From an uncultured Rhodobacterales bacterium (lineage in GTDB: Bacteria; Pseudomonadota; Alphaproteobacteria; Rhodobacterales; Rhodobacteraceae), in assembly GCA_903873585.1 (NCBI GenBank), contig CAIQOV010000043.1, positions 1 to 64,000 on the forward strand: 64,000 nt of DNA, in the 5' to 3' direction. The notes beneath the pieces were generated by a model. The model did no database searches and was not told the DNA's origin. It saw only the letters and a program-made list of their open reading frames with translations. A program made the translations under genes and the position numbers. This document shows, in pieces, positions 43,643 to 52,572 of the stretch; positions within the stretch are counted from its first letter, which is position 1; every line of letters starts with the position of its first letter.

Positions 43643-44364
43643 CCATGACGGCAATCGTCACAGGCGCGGGGTCGGGCATCGGGCAAGCCATTGCGCTGCG
43701 GTTGGCGGCGGATGGGTACAACCTGCTGGTCAACGATTTCCGCTTGCAGGCGGCGCAGGCCACGGCTGCGCAGATCGGCGCAAAGGCTGTGGCGATTGGC
43801 GGCGATGTGTCGGTTGAAGGCGATGTGGCCGCTATGGTCGCTGCGGCAGAGGCGGCTTTTGGCCCTGTCACCCATTTGGTCAACTGCGCGGGCCATGTGC
43901 ATCAGGGCCGGTTCACCGACCTGACCGTGGGCGATTTTGACCGGATGATTGCGGTGCATCTGCGCGGCACGTTCCTGTGCACTCAGGCGGTGCTGAAAGG
44001 GATGCTGGCGCGCGGGTCGGGGGTGATTGTGAACATCGCCTCGCAACTCGGCCAGATCGGCGGGATTGAACTGGTGCATTATTCTGCCGCTAAGGCGGGG
44101 ATCATTGGCATGACCAAAGCTTTGGCGCGCGAAGTTTCCGCCCAAGGCGTGCGCGTGAACGCGGTCGCCCCCGGCCCGATCAACACGCCCTTGGTGCGCA
44201 GCCTGTCGGAAGACTGGCAACGCGCGAAAGCGGCTGAATTGCCCTTGGGCCGCTTTGGCGAGCCTGAAGAGGTGGCCAATACCGTGGCCTTCCTATGCTC
44301 GCCGCAAGCCTCGTTGTTTGTTGGCCAAACCCTTGGCCCGAATTCCGGAGATGTGATGCTATGA
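43639..44364 (+). CDS. Short-chain dehydrogenase/reductase, copy 1
   Basis: 241 residues. TGAGSGIGQAIA (NAD(P) site), NCAGHVHQGRF, Ser in NIASQLGQIGG, YSAAKAGIIGMTKAL (Tyr and Lys of the active site), NAVAPGPINTPL. FabG-like oxidoreductase. Substrate unknown; it sits between the transporter and a second SDR, with ATGA overlaps on both sides. Confidence 0.9.
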   Translation: MTMTAIVTGAGSGIGQAIALRLAADGYNLLVNDFRLQAAQATAAQIGAKAVAIGGDVSVEGDVAAMVAAAEAAFGPVTHLVNCAGHVHQGRFTDLTVGDFDRMIAVHLRGTFLCTQAVLKGMLARGSGVIVNIASQLGQIGGIELVHYSAAKAGIIGMTKALAREVSAQGVRVNAVAPGPINTPLVRSLSEDWQRAKAAELPLGRFGEPEEVANTVAFLCSPQASLFVGQTLGPNSGDVML

Positions 44365-45116
44365 GCGATGTCGTTTTGATCACCGGCGCAGGCATTGGCA
44401 TCGGCCGCGCCACAGCGAAAGCCTTTGCCAAGGCAGGGTTTCATGTGGTCGCCACCGATGTGCTGGCGGCTGAAGGTGCATCAGTTGTGGCCGAAATCAT
44501 CGCCGAAGGCGGCACGGCAGAGTTTCATATGTTGGACGTGCGCTCTACCGAAGCGGCCGATGCGGTTGTGGCGGCGACAGAGGCCAAGCACGGCGGCATT
44601 GATGTGATCGTGGCCAATGCGGGCATCGCACACCGCGTGCCTTTGGCCGAGATGACCGATGCCAAGTGGGATCATACGTTTGAGATTGATCTTAAAGGCA
44701 TCTTCCGCGTGGTGCGCCCTGCACTGGCAGGGATGAAGGCGCGCAAAAAGGGGGCGATCGTGGCCCTGTCTTCCATCATGGGCGTGGCCTATGGCTGGGA
44801 CGAACATGTGCATTATTCAGCGGCGAAATCTGGCGTGGTCGGCCTTGTGCGCGGCCTGGCGGTGGAATTGGCCAAAGACGGAATCCGGGTGAACGGCATT
44901 GCGCCGGGCTACATTCGGACAGCGCAGCTTTTGTCGAAGGAACATTCCCTCGGCCCCGAAGCTGCCGAGAAGGCGGGGGAGTTCATCCCCATGGGTCGCA
45001 TCGGTCAACCAGAAGAAATTGCCGATGTCGCCCTGTTCCTCGCTTCCAACGCGGCCCGCTACATGACGGGTCAAGTGGTAGTGGTCGACGGAGGTTTGCT
45101 GGTCGGGCGTTATTAA
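44361..45116 (+). CDS. Short-chain dehydrogenase/reductase, copy 2
   Basis: 251 residues from ATG 44361. TGAGIGIGRATAKAF, VANAGIAHRVPL, Ser in ALSSIMGVAYG, HYSAAKSGVVGLVRGL and NGIAPGYIRT. It is clearly divergent from SDR copy 1, so the two likely handle successive or opposite redox steps in the same pathway. Followed by a 45-base gap with GGAGG before the exported binding protein gene. Confidence 0.9.
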   Translation: MSDVVLITGAGIGIGRATAKAFAKAGFHVVATDVLAAEGASVVAEIIAEGGTAEFHMLDVRSTEAADAVVAATEAKHGGIDVIVANAGIAHRVPLAEMTDAKWDHTFEIDLKGIFRVVRPALAGMKARKKGAIVALSSIMGVAYGWDEHVHYSAAKSGVVGLVRGLAVELAKDGIRVNGIAPGYIRTAQLLSKEHSLGPEAAEKAGEFIPMGRIGQPEEIADVALFLASNAARYMTGQVVVVDGGLLVGRY

Positions 45117-45161
45117 CCCGGGCAGTAGGAAGAAACGAAAAATCAACTCGGAGGTACTGAA

Positions 45162-46382
45162 ATGAAACACAGTTCACTATCCCGCCGCGGGTTCCTGAAA
45201 GGAACTGCCGGCGTTGCACTGGCTGCGGGCGGCATGCCGTTCTTGGGCGCACAACAAGCCTTTGCGGCCGACCTTGCCAGCCAAGAACTGCGCACCGTTG
45301 GTCTGTCGGTGACCGTGCAGGACCGTATCCTGGCGGACTTCCAGGCAGCTTCGGGCGTGAAGGCCGTGTCGGGCAAAGCCGACATTTTCCCGAACACCCA
45401 AACCGAACTGCTGTCGGGCTCGACCGCTTATGACTGCTGGGAAACCATCGGCGAGCGTCTGCCCTCGATCACCCAAACCGGCCTTGTTTCGCCCATCGCC
45501 ACCTCGGCGCTGACGAACTGGACGGGCGTGGGCGAAAGCTTCCTGAAGGCTGACCCGAAGTGGGATGCCAAGGCACAGATCGTCGGCCAGATCTACACCG
45601 ACGAGTCGATGACCGCCCTGAACATGGTCCCGACCGTTTATAACTTCGACTCGATCGGCTACCGCCCTGACTTGGTTTCGGCGGAAGAGGCGTCGATGTG
45701 GTCGTCGCTGTTCGACCCCAAGTTCAAGGGCAAGACCGGCCTGAACGTCGACCCGCTGATCGCCTTCGGTCAGGCCGTCTTGGCCATGAACGAATTGGGT
45801 CTGCTGGAAGTGAAGAACCCCGGCAACGCGGATGCGGCTTCGATTGAAGAAGCAGCCAAGTTCCTGATCTCGAAGAAGAAAGAAGGCCAGTTCCGCGCCC
45901 TTTGGGGTGACTTTGGTGAACTGGTTAACCTGATGGCTTCGGGCGAAATGGTTCTTGCTGACGCTTGGCAGCCGGCTGTTATGGCTGTGAAGGCACAGGG
46001 CGTTCAGTGCTCTTACGCCACCATGAAGAACGGCTACCGTGGCTGGGCTATCGGCGTTTCGGCGCTGAAATCCTCGCCCAACCTTGATGCTGTGACGGCT
46101 TATGCCGATTACTGGCTGTCGGGCGGCCCGGCTGTGGCTGTGTCGGAACAGGGCTACTACTCGCCCAACGACAAGGTCAAATCTGTCATGGCACCCGAAA
46201 AGTACGCCTTCTGGTACGAAGGCGCACCGTGGGTTGGCGCGGAAGAGCGCGGCATCAAGGAAGGCGATCTGCGCGATGGCGGTTCCTTGGCGACCCGTGC
46301 AGCGAACGTCGCTTACTGGCACCAGTGGCCCGATGAATACGACCTCTTGATGACCAAGTGGGACGAATTCCTGTCGGCCTAA
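45162..46382 (+). CDS. Tat-exported ABC transporter substrate-binding protein
   Basis: 406 residues; TCGGAGG site. N-terminus SRRGFLKGTAGVALAAGGMP is a twin-arginine signal with an AFA-type cleavage site near residue 38. The mature part is a family 1 (PotD-like) binding protein with FPNTQTELLSGSTAYDCWET, QGYYSPNDKVKSVMAPEKYA and FWYEGAP. It presumably feeds the PotB/PotC-like permeases. It is highly expressed by the look of its codon use and strong ribosome site, and is followed by a stable hairpin. Paralogous to the leaderless protein at 38362. Confidence 0.92.
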   Translation: MKHSSLSRRGFLKGTAGVALAAGGMPFLGAQQAFAADLASQELRTVGLSVTVQDRILADFQAASGVKAVSGKADIFPNTQTELLSGSTAYDCWETIGERLPSITQTGLVSPIATSALTNWTGVGESFLKADPKWDAKAQIVGQIYTDESMTALNMVPTVYNFDSIGYRPDLVSAEEASMWSSLFDPKFKGKTGLNVDPLIAFGQAVLAMNELGLLEVKNPGNADAASIEEAAKFLISKKKEGQFRALWGDFGELVNLMASGEMVLADAWQPAVMAVKAQGVQCSYATMKNGYRGWAIGVSALKSSPNLDAVTAYADYWLSGGPAVAVSEQGYYSPNDKVKSVMAPEKYAFWYEGAPWVGAEERGIKEGDLRDGGSLATRAANVAYWHQWPDEYDLLMTKWDEFLSA

Positions 46383-46394
46383 TCGTATGACCAA

Positions 46395-46420
46395 CCGGTC
46401 GGGGTTTGCGCCCCGACCGG
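46395..46420 (+). terminator. Hairpin after the exported binding protein
   Basis: CCGGTCGGGG (46395-46404) pairs perfectly with CCCCGACCGG (46411-46420), followed by ACCCTATTTT. As with smoE, it probably lowers read-through so the binding protein is made in excess. Confidence 0.85.
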
Positions 46421-46445
46421 ACCCTATTTTGCAAGGATAAGACCC

Positions 46446-47546
46446 GTGGCCTACGACCTTCAGCTTTCCCATATCGGCAAGGTTTATGACAACGGCACGC
46501 CCGCAGTCATCGACTTCAATCTGGATGTGGACAAAGGCGAATTCATTGCCTTTCTGGGGCCGTCAGGCTGTGGCAAAACGACCACCCTGCGCATGATTGC
46601 AGGGTTTGAAACGATCACCTCGGGCGATTTGCTGATACGGGGCAGTCGGGTGAATGACCTGTTGCCCGAAAAGCGCCCCACCTCGATGATCTTCCAGAAT
46701 TACGCGCTGTTCCCCCATATGAACGTGCGCCAGAACATCCGCTTTGGCCTAGAGGTCAAAGGGATGCCTGCCGCTGAGGCTGACCGCAAGGTCGACCGTA
46801 TCATTGACAAGCTGGGCCTGTCGGATGTGGCCAATATGCGCCCCAACCGCCTGTCGGGCGGCCAACGCCAGCGCATCGCCCTTGCGCGGTCTTTGGTGGT
46901 TGAACCTGACATCTTGCTGCTGGACGAACCCTTGGGCGCTTTGGACGCCAACCTGCGCAAGAGCATTCAGAACGAGTTGAAACTGTTGCAGCGCGAGCTT
47001 GGGATAACCTTTGTTTTCGTGACCCACGCGCAATCGGAAGCCCTGGCGCTGTCAGACCGCATCGTTGTGATGAACGCTGGACGTGTGGAACAAATCAGCC
47101 CGCCGCGCGAATTGTACACCCGCCCGCAAAGCCTGTTTGTCAGCCGCTTTATCGGGGCCAACACGCTTATTCCGGGTGTTGTGAAAGACCTTGCTGGCGA
47201 AGGCGTCACGCTTGACACCGCCTTTGGCATTTTGACCGGTGAAAAGCATGACCGGTTGGCGGTGGGTGACAAAGCCTCGCTCATCTTGCCGGCGGAATCG
47301 GTCGATATTCTGCCCGCCAGCGTTTCGCCCGAAGAAGCGCGCAAGACCTATGGCACCAATATGATCCCTTGCCAGATCACCCGCGCGCAACTGATCGGCC
47401 ATATTCTGCAAATGGCGGTGCAATTGCCCAATGGCGATGTGATCGCGGTGGAAGGCCACGCCGACAAGTATCGCGGCCAGTTTGCCGCTGGGGCGCAGGG
47501 CTTTGTCGCGTGGCAGGCCCCGCGCTCGACCGTGATCAAGCACTAG
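46446..47546 (+). CDS. PotA-like ABC transporter ATP-binding protein, copy 2
   Basis: 366 residues, GTG start with an AAGGATAAG site. Walker A GPSGCGKTT, Q-loop FQNYALFPHM, signature [15 protein letters not shown], Walker B ILLLDEPLGALD and an intact switch His in FVTHAQSEALALSD. TOBE-type C-terminus. Only one permease pair is present, so the two ATPases probably form a heterodimer, or copy 2 replaces copy 1, whose switch His is missing. Confidence 0.92.
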   Translation: MAYDLQLSHIGKVYDNGTPAVIDFNLDVDKGEFIAFLGPSGCGKTTTLRMIAGFETITSGDLLIRGSRVNDLLPEKRPTSMIFQNYALFPHMNVRQNIRFGLEVKGMPAAEADRKVDRIIDKLGLSDVANMRPNRLSGGQRQRIALARSLVVEPDILLLDEPLGALDANLRKSIQNELKLLQRELGITFVFVTHAQSEALALSDRIVVMNAGRVEQISPPRELYTRPQSLFVSRFIGANTLIPGVVKDLAGEGVTLDTAFGILTGEKHDRLAVGDKASLILPAESVDILPASVSPEEARKTYGTNMIPCQITRAQLIGHILQMAVQLPNGDVIAVEGHADKYRGQFAAGAQGFVAWQAPRSTVIKH

Positions 47547-47552
47547 GGGCCG

Positions 47553-48908
47553 ATGATGCGCAAGACAACGGCCAGTGACCTTTCCCGCCAGTTGCGCGAC
47601 GGTAGGCTTGATCCGCTGGATCTGGTTGATCAAGTTTTCGCTCGTATCGCCGAAGTGGGCGATGACGCCATTTTCACCAAAACCCTGCGCCCACGGGCCG
47701 AGGCCGAGGCGCGCGCTTCGCGTGAACGCCTGCGCGCGGGCAATCCGGTCAGCTTGCTGGATGGCATTCCGGTGGCTTGGAAGGATTTGTACGACCTGAA
47801 AGGTCGCGTCACCACAGCGGGGTCGGTTGTGCTGGCCGATAACCCGCCTGCTGCGCAGGATGCGGCTTTGGTTGCTGCGGGGGCGCGTGCTGGCTTGGTC
47901 AGCATTGGTGCGCTGAATATGACGGAATTTGCCTATTCCGGCATCGGGTTGAACCCCCACTACGGCACGCCGCGCAACCCCAACGGAACCGGCCCTGCCC
48001 GTGCGCCGGGGGGGTCTTCATCCGCCAGCGGGGTGGTGGTGGCCAACGATATTGTGCCGATTGCTTTTGGCACGGATACGGGCGGGTCTATTCGCATTCC
48101 GGCGGCGTTTAACGGCGTGGTGGGCTATAAATCCTCGACAGGGCATTACCCCATGCAAGGGGTTTTCCCGCTGTCGCACACGTTAGACACGCTGGGCCCC
48201 TTGGCGCACAGCGTGCAAGATTGCGTGCTGGCTGACACAGTGCTGCGCGGGTTGCAAAGCCCAATGGTGCAGGCGGCCCCACTGGCGGCGTTGGATTTTG
48301 TGATCCCCGATGCGGTGATGTTTGATGCTTTGGCCCCCGCCGTCGCCGCCAATTTCGCCGCCGCCGCTGATCGCTTGGCCAATGCCGGCGCAAGGGTGCG
48401 GCGCATCGCTTTGCCCGAACTAACTGAAACGCTTGACTTGATCACCCACCGCGCCGTGCTTGCCGCGGTTGAGGCGCTGGATTTGCACTGGGACAGGATG
48501 CACGGCCCCGATGCCGCCCGCATTGATGCCCGTGTGGTGCGGCGCATTATGAATGCTGCGAAAACGACGGCGGTTGATCTGTCGATCTTGATGCGCGAAC
48601 GCACGCGGTTGATTGCCCAAGTCACCGCCAAATTGGGCGATGCGCTGATGATCTGCCCCACAACGCCCTCGGTCGCGATGCCGATCGCGGCTTTGGAAGC
48701 CGACCAAGAGGTGTTCTTCCGCCACAACGGGCTGACGCTGCGCAACACCTCGCTTGGGAATTTCTTGGATTGGTGCGGCTTGTCGATCCCCAACGGGGTC
48801 GACGCCGACAAAATGCCCACGGGCTTTATGATTTCCGCCCCCCATGGCCGCGACAGCGCGGTTCTGGCGGCGGGGCTTGCAATAGAACAGATCGTACGAG
48901 GTGCGTAA
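47553..48908 (+). CDS. Amidase (amidase-signature family)
   Basis: 451 residues. Catalytic Ser-Ser-Lys: Lys-77 in VAWKDLYDLKG, Ser-155/156 in APGGSSSASG and nucleophile Ser-179 in GTDTGGSIRIPAAF. Hydrolyses a carbon-nitrogen amide bond in a small molecule; resembles AtzE/GatA-like catabolic amidases. Cytoplasmic. Its stop TAA overlaps the ATG of the ene-reductase gene, supporting a shared pathway for an amide that enters through the ABC transporter. Confidence 0.88.
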   Translation: MMRKTTASDLSRQLRDGRLDPLDLVDQVFARIAEVGDDAIFTKTLRPRAEAEARASRERLRAGNPVSLLDGIPVAWKDLYDLKGRVTTAGSVVLADNPPAAQDAALVAAGARAGLVSIGALNMTEFAYSGIGLNPHYGTPRNPNGTGPARAPGGSSSASGVVVANDIVPIAFGTDTGGSIRIPAAFNGVVGYKSSTGHYPMQGVFPLSHTLDTLGPLAHSVQDCVLADTVLRGLQSPMVQAAPLAALDFVIPDAVMFDALAPAVAANFAAAADRLANAGARVRRIALPELTETLDLITHRAVLAAVEALDLHWDRMHGPDAARIDARVVRRIMNAAKTTAVDLSILMRERTRLIAQVTAKLGDALMICPTTPSVAMPIAALEADQEVFFRHNGLTLRNTSLGNFLDWCGLSIPNGVDADKMPTGFMISAPHGRDSAVLAAGLAIEQIVRGA

Positions 48909-50086
48909 TGGCTGAAGCTTTCCCGACCCTGTTTTCGCCCATCAAACTAGGGCCACTCACGCTGCGCAACCGCATCGCGATGGCACCGCTGACCCGCCAG
49001 ATGGCCGAAGCCGATGGCACCCCGACCGATGAGATGGCCGCCTATTACGCACGCCGTGCGCGGGGCGGGTTGGGGCTGATCATCACCGAAGGCACCTATG
49101 AAAATGACGGCGTGCAATCGCGCGCCTATCTGTCGCAACCCGGAATTGCGACAAAGCAGCATCAGGCCGGATGGGCCAAAGTGTTTGACGCGGTGCACCA
49201 GCATGATTGCAAGATCATCGTGCAACTGATGCACGGTGGCCGTGTTGCGGACCCGCGCGTGCTGGGGGGTAAGCCGCCCGTTAGCGCCTCGGCCACGCAA
49301 AGCGGCGGCTGGACGCTGTACACCGACAGCGATGATGAAAAGAATATCCGTGGGATTTCTGGCCCTTGGCCGAAAGTGACCTTTGGCCCCGCGCGTGAGT
49401 TGACGGTGGCCGAGATTCACCAGATTGCCGATGGCTTTGCCGCTGGTGCCAAACGCGCTGTTGATGCAGGTGCTGACGGGGTCGAAGTGCACGGCGCCAA
49501 CGGCTATCTGCTGTGGCAGTTCATCACCCCCAAAACCAACCTGCGCACAGATGAATTCGGCGGCTCGCCCGAAAACAACATCCGCTTTGCCAAACTGGTG
49601 GGCGACAAGGTGCGTGCCGCGATTGGGCCGAATAAGCTGATCGTGCTGCGCTTGTCGCAAGACGGCGTGGATGATTTTGTGGGCGCATGGCCGGGCACAT
49701 CCTATGCCAAAGCGATTGGCGAAGCGTTGAAGGGCTCGGCCTATGACGCGCTGCATTGGTCAAGCTTCAACTACCTTGATAACCGCCAAACCGATGACGC
49801 AACGCCCATGTCAACCGTGCTGCGCAAAGCTTCTGGCTTGCCCGTGATCACCAATGGCGGCATCGCCGAGGGCGCGCAGGCCGAAGACGTCTTGACCACT
49901 GGCGCAGGCGACATGGTGGCGATTGGCCGCCCGATTTTTGCCCAACCCGACTGGCCCTATATCGTGCGGTCTGGCGCTGCTTACGACTGGGCCCAGTTTG
50001 ACCGCAAATATGTGGTCCGCCCGCCGATTGATTACGCCCACGCCTATCCCTTGGCGCTGAGCGACCCGAAATGGCCCACTATCTGA
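48908..50086 (+). CDS. Old-yellow-enzyme-type ene-reductase (NADH:flavin oxidoreductase)
   Basis: 392 residues from ATG 48908. FMN barrel of the NemA/OYE type: LFSPIKLGPLTLRNRIAMAP then LTR, IIVQLMHGGRVA, DAGADGVEVHGANGYLLWQF and ITNGGIAEGAQAEDVL. Reduces an activated C=C bond using FMN and NAD(P)H, for example in an unsaturated imide or dicarboxylate ring product. Fourth catabolic enzyme of the operon. Confidence 0.9.
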   Translation: MAEAFPTLFSPIKLGPLTLRNRIAMAPLTRQMAEADGTPTDEMAAYYARRARGGLGLIITEGTYENDGVQSRAYLSQPGIATKQHQAGWAKVFDAVHQHDCKIIVQLMHGGRVADPRVLGGKPPVSASATQSGGWTLYTDSDDEKNIRGISGPWPKVTFGPARELTVAEIHQIADGFAAGAKRAVDAGADGVEVHGANGYLLWQFITPKTNLRTDEFGGSPENNIRFAKLVGDKVRAAIGPNKLIVLRLSQDGVDDFVGAWPGTSYAKAIGEALKGSAYDALHWSSFNYLDNRQTDDATPMSTVLRKASGLPVITNGGIAEGAQAEDVLTTGAGDMVAIGRPIFAQPDWPYIVRSGAAYDWAQFDRKYVVRPPIDYAHAYPLALSDPKWPTI

Positions 50087-50106
50087 CACCTTAGGAGGAC
50101 ACCTTC

Positions 50107-51009
50107 ATGGCTAAAAAGATCTATTGTGCCTTTGGCACCGACATCGACTCGGTCGCGGGCTGGATCGGCTCTTACGGCGGCGGGGATTCACCGTCTGACA
50201 TCCAGCGCGGCATTTTTGCAACCGAAGTGGGCGTGCCGCGCCTGCTGCGCTTGTTCAAGAAATACGATCTGAAGACCTCGTTCTTCATTCCGGGCCACTC
50301 CTTGGAAACCTTCCCTAAGGAAATGGAAATGATCGTCAAAGACGGTCACGAAGTGGGCGCGCATGGCTATTTGCACGAAAACCCCATCGCCATGACCCCC
50401 AGCCAAGAAGAAGACGTTCTGGTCAAGTCGATAGACCTGATCAAGGGCCTGACGGGCAAAGCCCCGCGCGGCTATGTGGCCCCGTGGTGGGAAATGTCGA
50501 ACTCGACCGCCGCTTTGCTGCTGAAGCACGGCTTCACCTATGACCACAGCCAAGGCTACCGTGACTTCCAGCCCTTCTATGCCAAAGTGGGCGATAGCTG
50601 GAACACGATTGATTATTCCAAAACCGCCAAGGAATGGATGCATCCCTTGAAGCATGGTAAGGAAATCGACCTCGTCGATATCGCGGCCAACTGGTATGTC
50701 GACGATCTGCCGCCGATGATGTTCATGAAAAAGGCCCCGAACTCGCACGGGTTCGTCAACCCGCGTGACATCGAAGAAATGTGGCGCGACCAGTTTGATT
50801 GGGTCTACCGCGAGATGGATTATGCCGTCTTCGCCTTTACCATCCACCCCGATGTCGCTGGCCGCCCGCAGGTTCTGTTGATGCTGGAACGTTTGATCGA
50901 GTATATCTCGAAGCATTCCGGCGTCGAATGGGCCCCGTTTGAAGACATCGCCAACGACTTCCGCAAGCGCTATCCCTTTGGCGCACCGGCCCGTCCGGAA
51001 GTGATCTGA
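50107..51009 (+). CDS. Polysaccharide-deacetylase-fold hydrolase (PuuE/cyclic-imidase-like)
   Basis: 300 residues; TTAGGAGG site. NodB-type fold: [13 protein letters not shown] (metal Asp), [14 protein letters not shown] (HxxxH metal site), [13 protein letters not shown] and [20 protein letters not shown]. No signal peptide, so it is cytoplasmic and unlikely to act on peptidoglycan. Cytoplasmic members include allantoinase PuuE and cyclic-imide hydrolases, which fits an operon with an amidase and redox enzymes. A metallochaperone gene lies two genes downstream. Confidence 0.85.
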   Translation: MAKKIYCAFGTDIDSVAGWIGSYGGGDSPSDIQRGIFATEVGVPRLLRLFKKYDLKTSFFIPGHSLETFPKEMEMIVKDGHEVGAHGYLHENPIAMTPSQEEDVLVKSIDLIKGLTGKAPRGYVAPWWEMSNSTAALLLKHGFTYDHSQGYRDFQPFYAKVGDSWNTIDYSKTAKEWMHPLKHGKEIDLVDIAANWYVDDLPPMMFMKKAPNSHGFVNPRDIEEMWRDQFDWVYREMDYAVFAFTIHPDVAGRPQVLLMLERLIEYISKHSGVEWAPFEDIANDFRKRYPFGAPARPEVI

Positions 51010-51060
51010 TGCAATCGCGGGTGTCGGGCAACCGGCACCCGCAACCTTGACGAGAGTAGT

Positions 51061-51354
51061 ATGTGCAACGCCTGCGGCAATCCGGCTGTGCCCGGCCATT
51101 GGACGGAAGCAGGGGCAGACACGCCCAGCGACCGTTTGCGCGCGCGCTTCCATCGTGCTGGCCTGCTAGACAAGGTGCTGCGCCCCTATGGCCTGACCGC
51201 GCATGATGGTGGCGTTGTGCCGGGCATTCAACTCAGCACCCTGTCGGGCAACCAAAGCATTGTGCCCGACCTAAGCGCTGTCTGGGCCGAGGCCGAGCGG
51301 TTGCTTGGCAGCCCGATCGACCCTTTGGACCCGTTGTTCCTGAATGACGACTAA
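51061..51354 (+). CDS. Small conserved-looking protein of unknown function
   Basis: 97 residues, start ATG 51061 after GAGAGTAGT. It begins MCNACGNPAVPGHW, with a CxxC that could bind metal, then a helix-rich middle (SDRLRARFHRAGLLDKVLRP) and a PDLSAVWAEAERLLGSPIDP end. Not recognised as a family. It overlaps the CobW gene by 11 bases, so the two are coupled; a metal-related partner role is an inference. Confidence 0.7.
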   Translation: MCNACGNPAVPGHWTEAGADTPSDRLRARFHRAGLLDKVLRPYGLTAHDGGVVPGIQLSTLSGNQSIVPDLSAVWAEAERLLGSPIDPLDPLFLNDD

Positions 51355-52324
51355 CTTTGCCGATGGGCGAATGCGGCTGACCGTTTTGGGCGGCTATCTG
51401 GGCTCTGGCAAAACAACATGGCTGCGCCATCAGTTGCACGTCGGCAGCTTTGGGCCCGTGCACGTGATCGTAAATGAAGCGGCTGAGACGGGTGTTGACG
51501 ATGTGCTGTTGGCATCCGCAGCGGGGCTGACGCTTTTGGCAGGTGGGTGCAGTTGCTGCACGGGGCGGCAAGACCTGATCGCCGCGCTGCGGGGGCTGTG
51601 CGATCAACGCAGTCGGGTTGCATCCGATGTGGAGCGGTTGCAACGGATTGTGCTGGAAACCAGCGGCTTGGCCGATCCGGGGGCGATTGTTGCCGCCATT
51701 CAGGGCGACCCCGTTTTGGTCAACCATATTGTCATTGAACAAACCATCGTCGTGGTTGACGCCTTGCACGGCTTGGCACAGTTGCAAACCGAACCGCTGG
51801 GCCGTCGCCAAATTGGCGCGGCAGATCGGTTGATCCTGTCCAAGACCGACGCGGTTGACGCCGCAAGCCTAATGATGCTGCGCGCCACGTTGCGCGCCTT
51901 GAACCCCAGTGCCCCGCAATCTGCCGCCGTGCTGGGCGCGGCGCAACCTCTGCCCGATCTGCCCCTCACCACGCAGGCCCCGCCCTTACCCGCGTTGTCA
52001 GACGAAGACACCCGCGGCGCGATATTTCCAACTCGCCTTAAGATTGATGAAAGCATTGATTGGTCAGCCTTTGCCCTGTGGCTATCTGCCCTGCTGCACG
52101 CGCGCGGTGATGATCTGGTGCGTGTAAAGGGCGTTCTGCCAACCCCAGCAGGCCGCCTGTTGCTGCAAACCGTCCGAAAAGTTGTGCAGTCACCTGAAAT
52201 TCTGCCCGCGCAAGACAACCCGTCCGAAGATGGAACAATCGTGTTCATCGGGCGCGGCTTTCGCCCCGAAGACCTGCAAAAATCGCTGCGAAGGTTTGCC
52301 GGGGTAGCGACATCAGACCGCTAA
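51344..52324 (+). CDS. CobW/COG0523-type metal-chaperone GTPase
   Basis: 326 residues from ATG 51344 (ATG 51371 is a shorter option). P-loop GGYLGSGKTT (16-25), the metal site GGCSCC (Cys-69, Cys-71, Cys-72), ETSGLADPGAI (switch/Walker B) and SKTDAVD (NKxD equivalent with Ser). COG0523 GTPases deliver Zn, Co or Fe to client enzymes. Its nearest metalloenzyme candidate is the deacetylase-fold hydrolase upstream. Last gene of the long operon; the sequence becomes AT-rich right after it. Confidence 0.9.
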   Translation: MTTNFADGRMRLTVLGGYLGSGKTTWLRHQLHVGSFGPVHVIVNEAAETGVDDVLLASAAGLTLLAGGCSCCTGRQDLIAALRGLCDQRSRVASDVERLQRIVLETSGLADPGAIVAAIQGDPVLVNHIVIEQTIVVVDALHGLAQLQTEPLGRRQIGAADRLILSKTDAVDAASLMMLRATLRALNPSAPQSAAVLGAAQPLPDLPLTTQAPPLPALSDEDTRGAIFPTRLKIDESIDWSAFALWLSALLHARGDDLVRVKGVLPTPAGRLLLQTVRKVVQSPEILPAQDNPSEDGTIVFIGRGFRPEDLQKSLRRFAGVATSDR

Positions 52325-52572
52325 TACCCGCAGTTCATCAAGCCGAACCGCGCGACAAGGCGCATCGCGGACGAAAACAAAAATTGGCCTGTCATAAATT
52401 CTTTAAAGAAAATTGCGAAAGGAAATTCACTCGGCTCAGCTTTCACCTCAAAGGGTGCGAAACTTCAAACTATCGAGCCCCCTTTTACTCGGCGCTGGTT
52501 TCAACGACAGTGTAGACGCGCCCCGCAAATAAAGTTAGCACAGCGATGGCGCGCGTTGGAGAAAAGCTGAAA

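Noticed and set aside
45177-46472. 431-codon minus-strand frame opposite the Tat-exported binding protein
   Set aside because: Caused by biased codon use of a highly expressed gene; no ribosome site and no domain.
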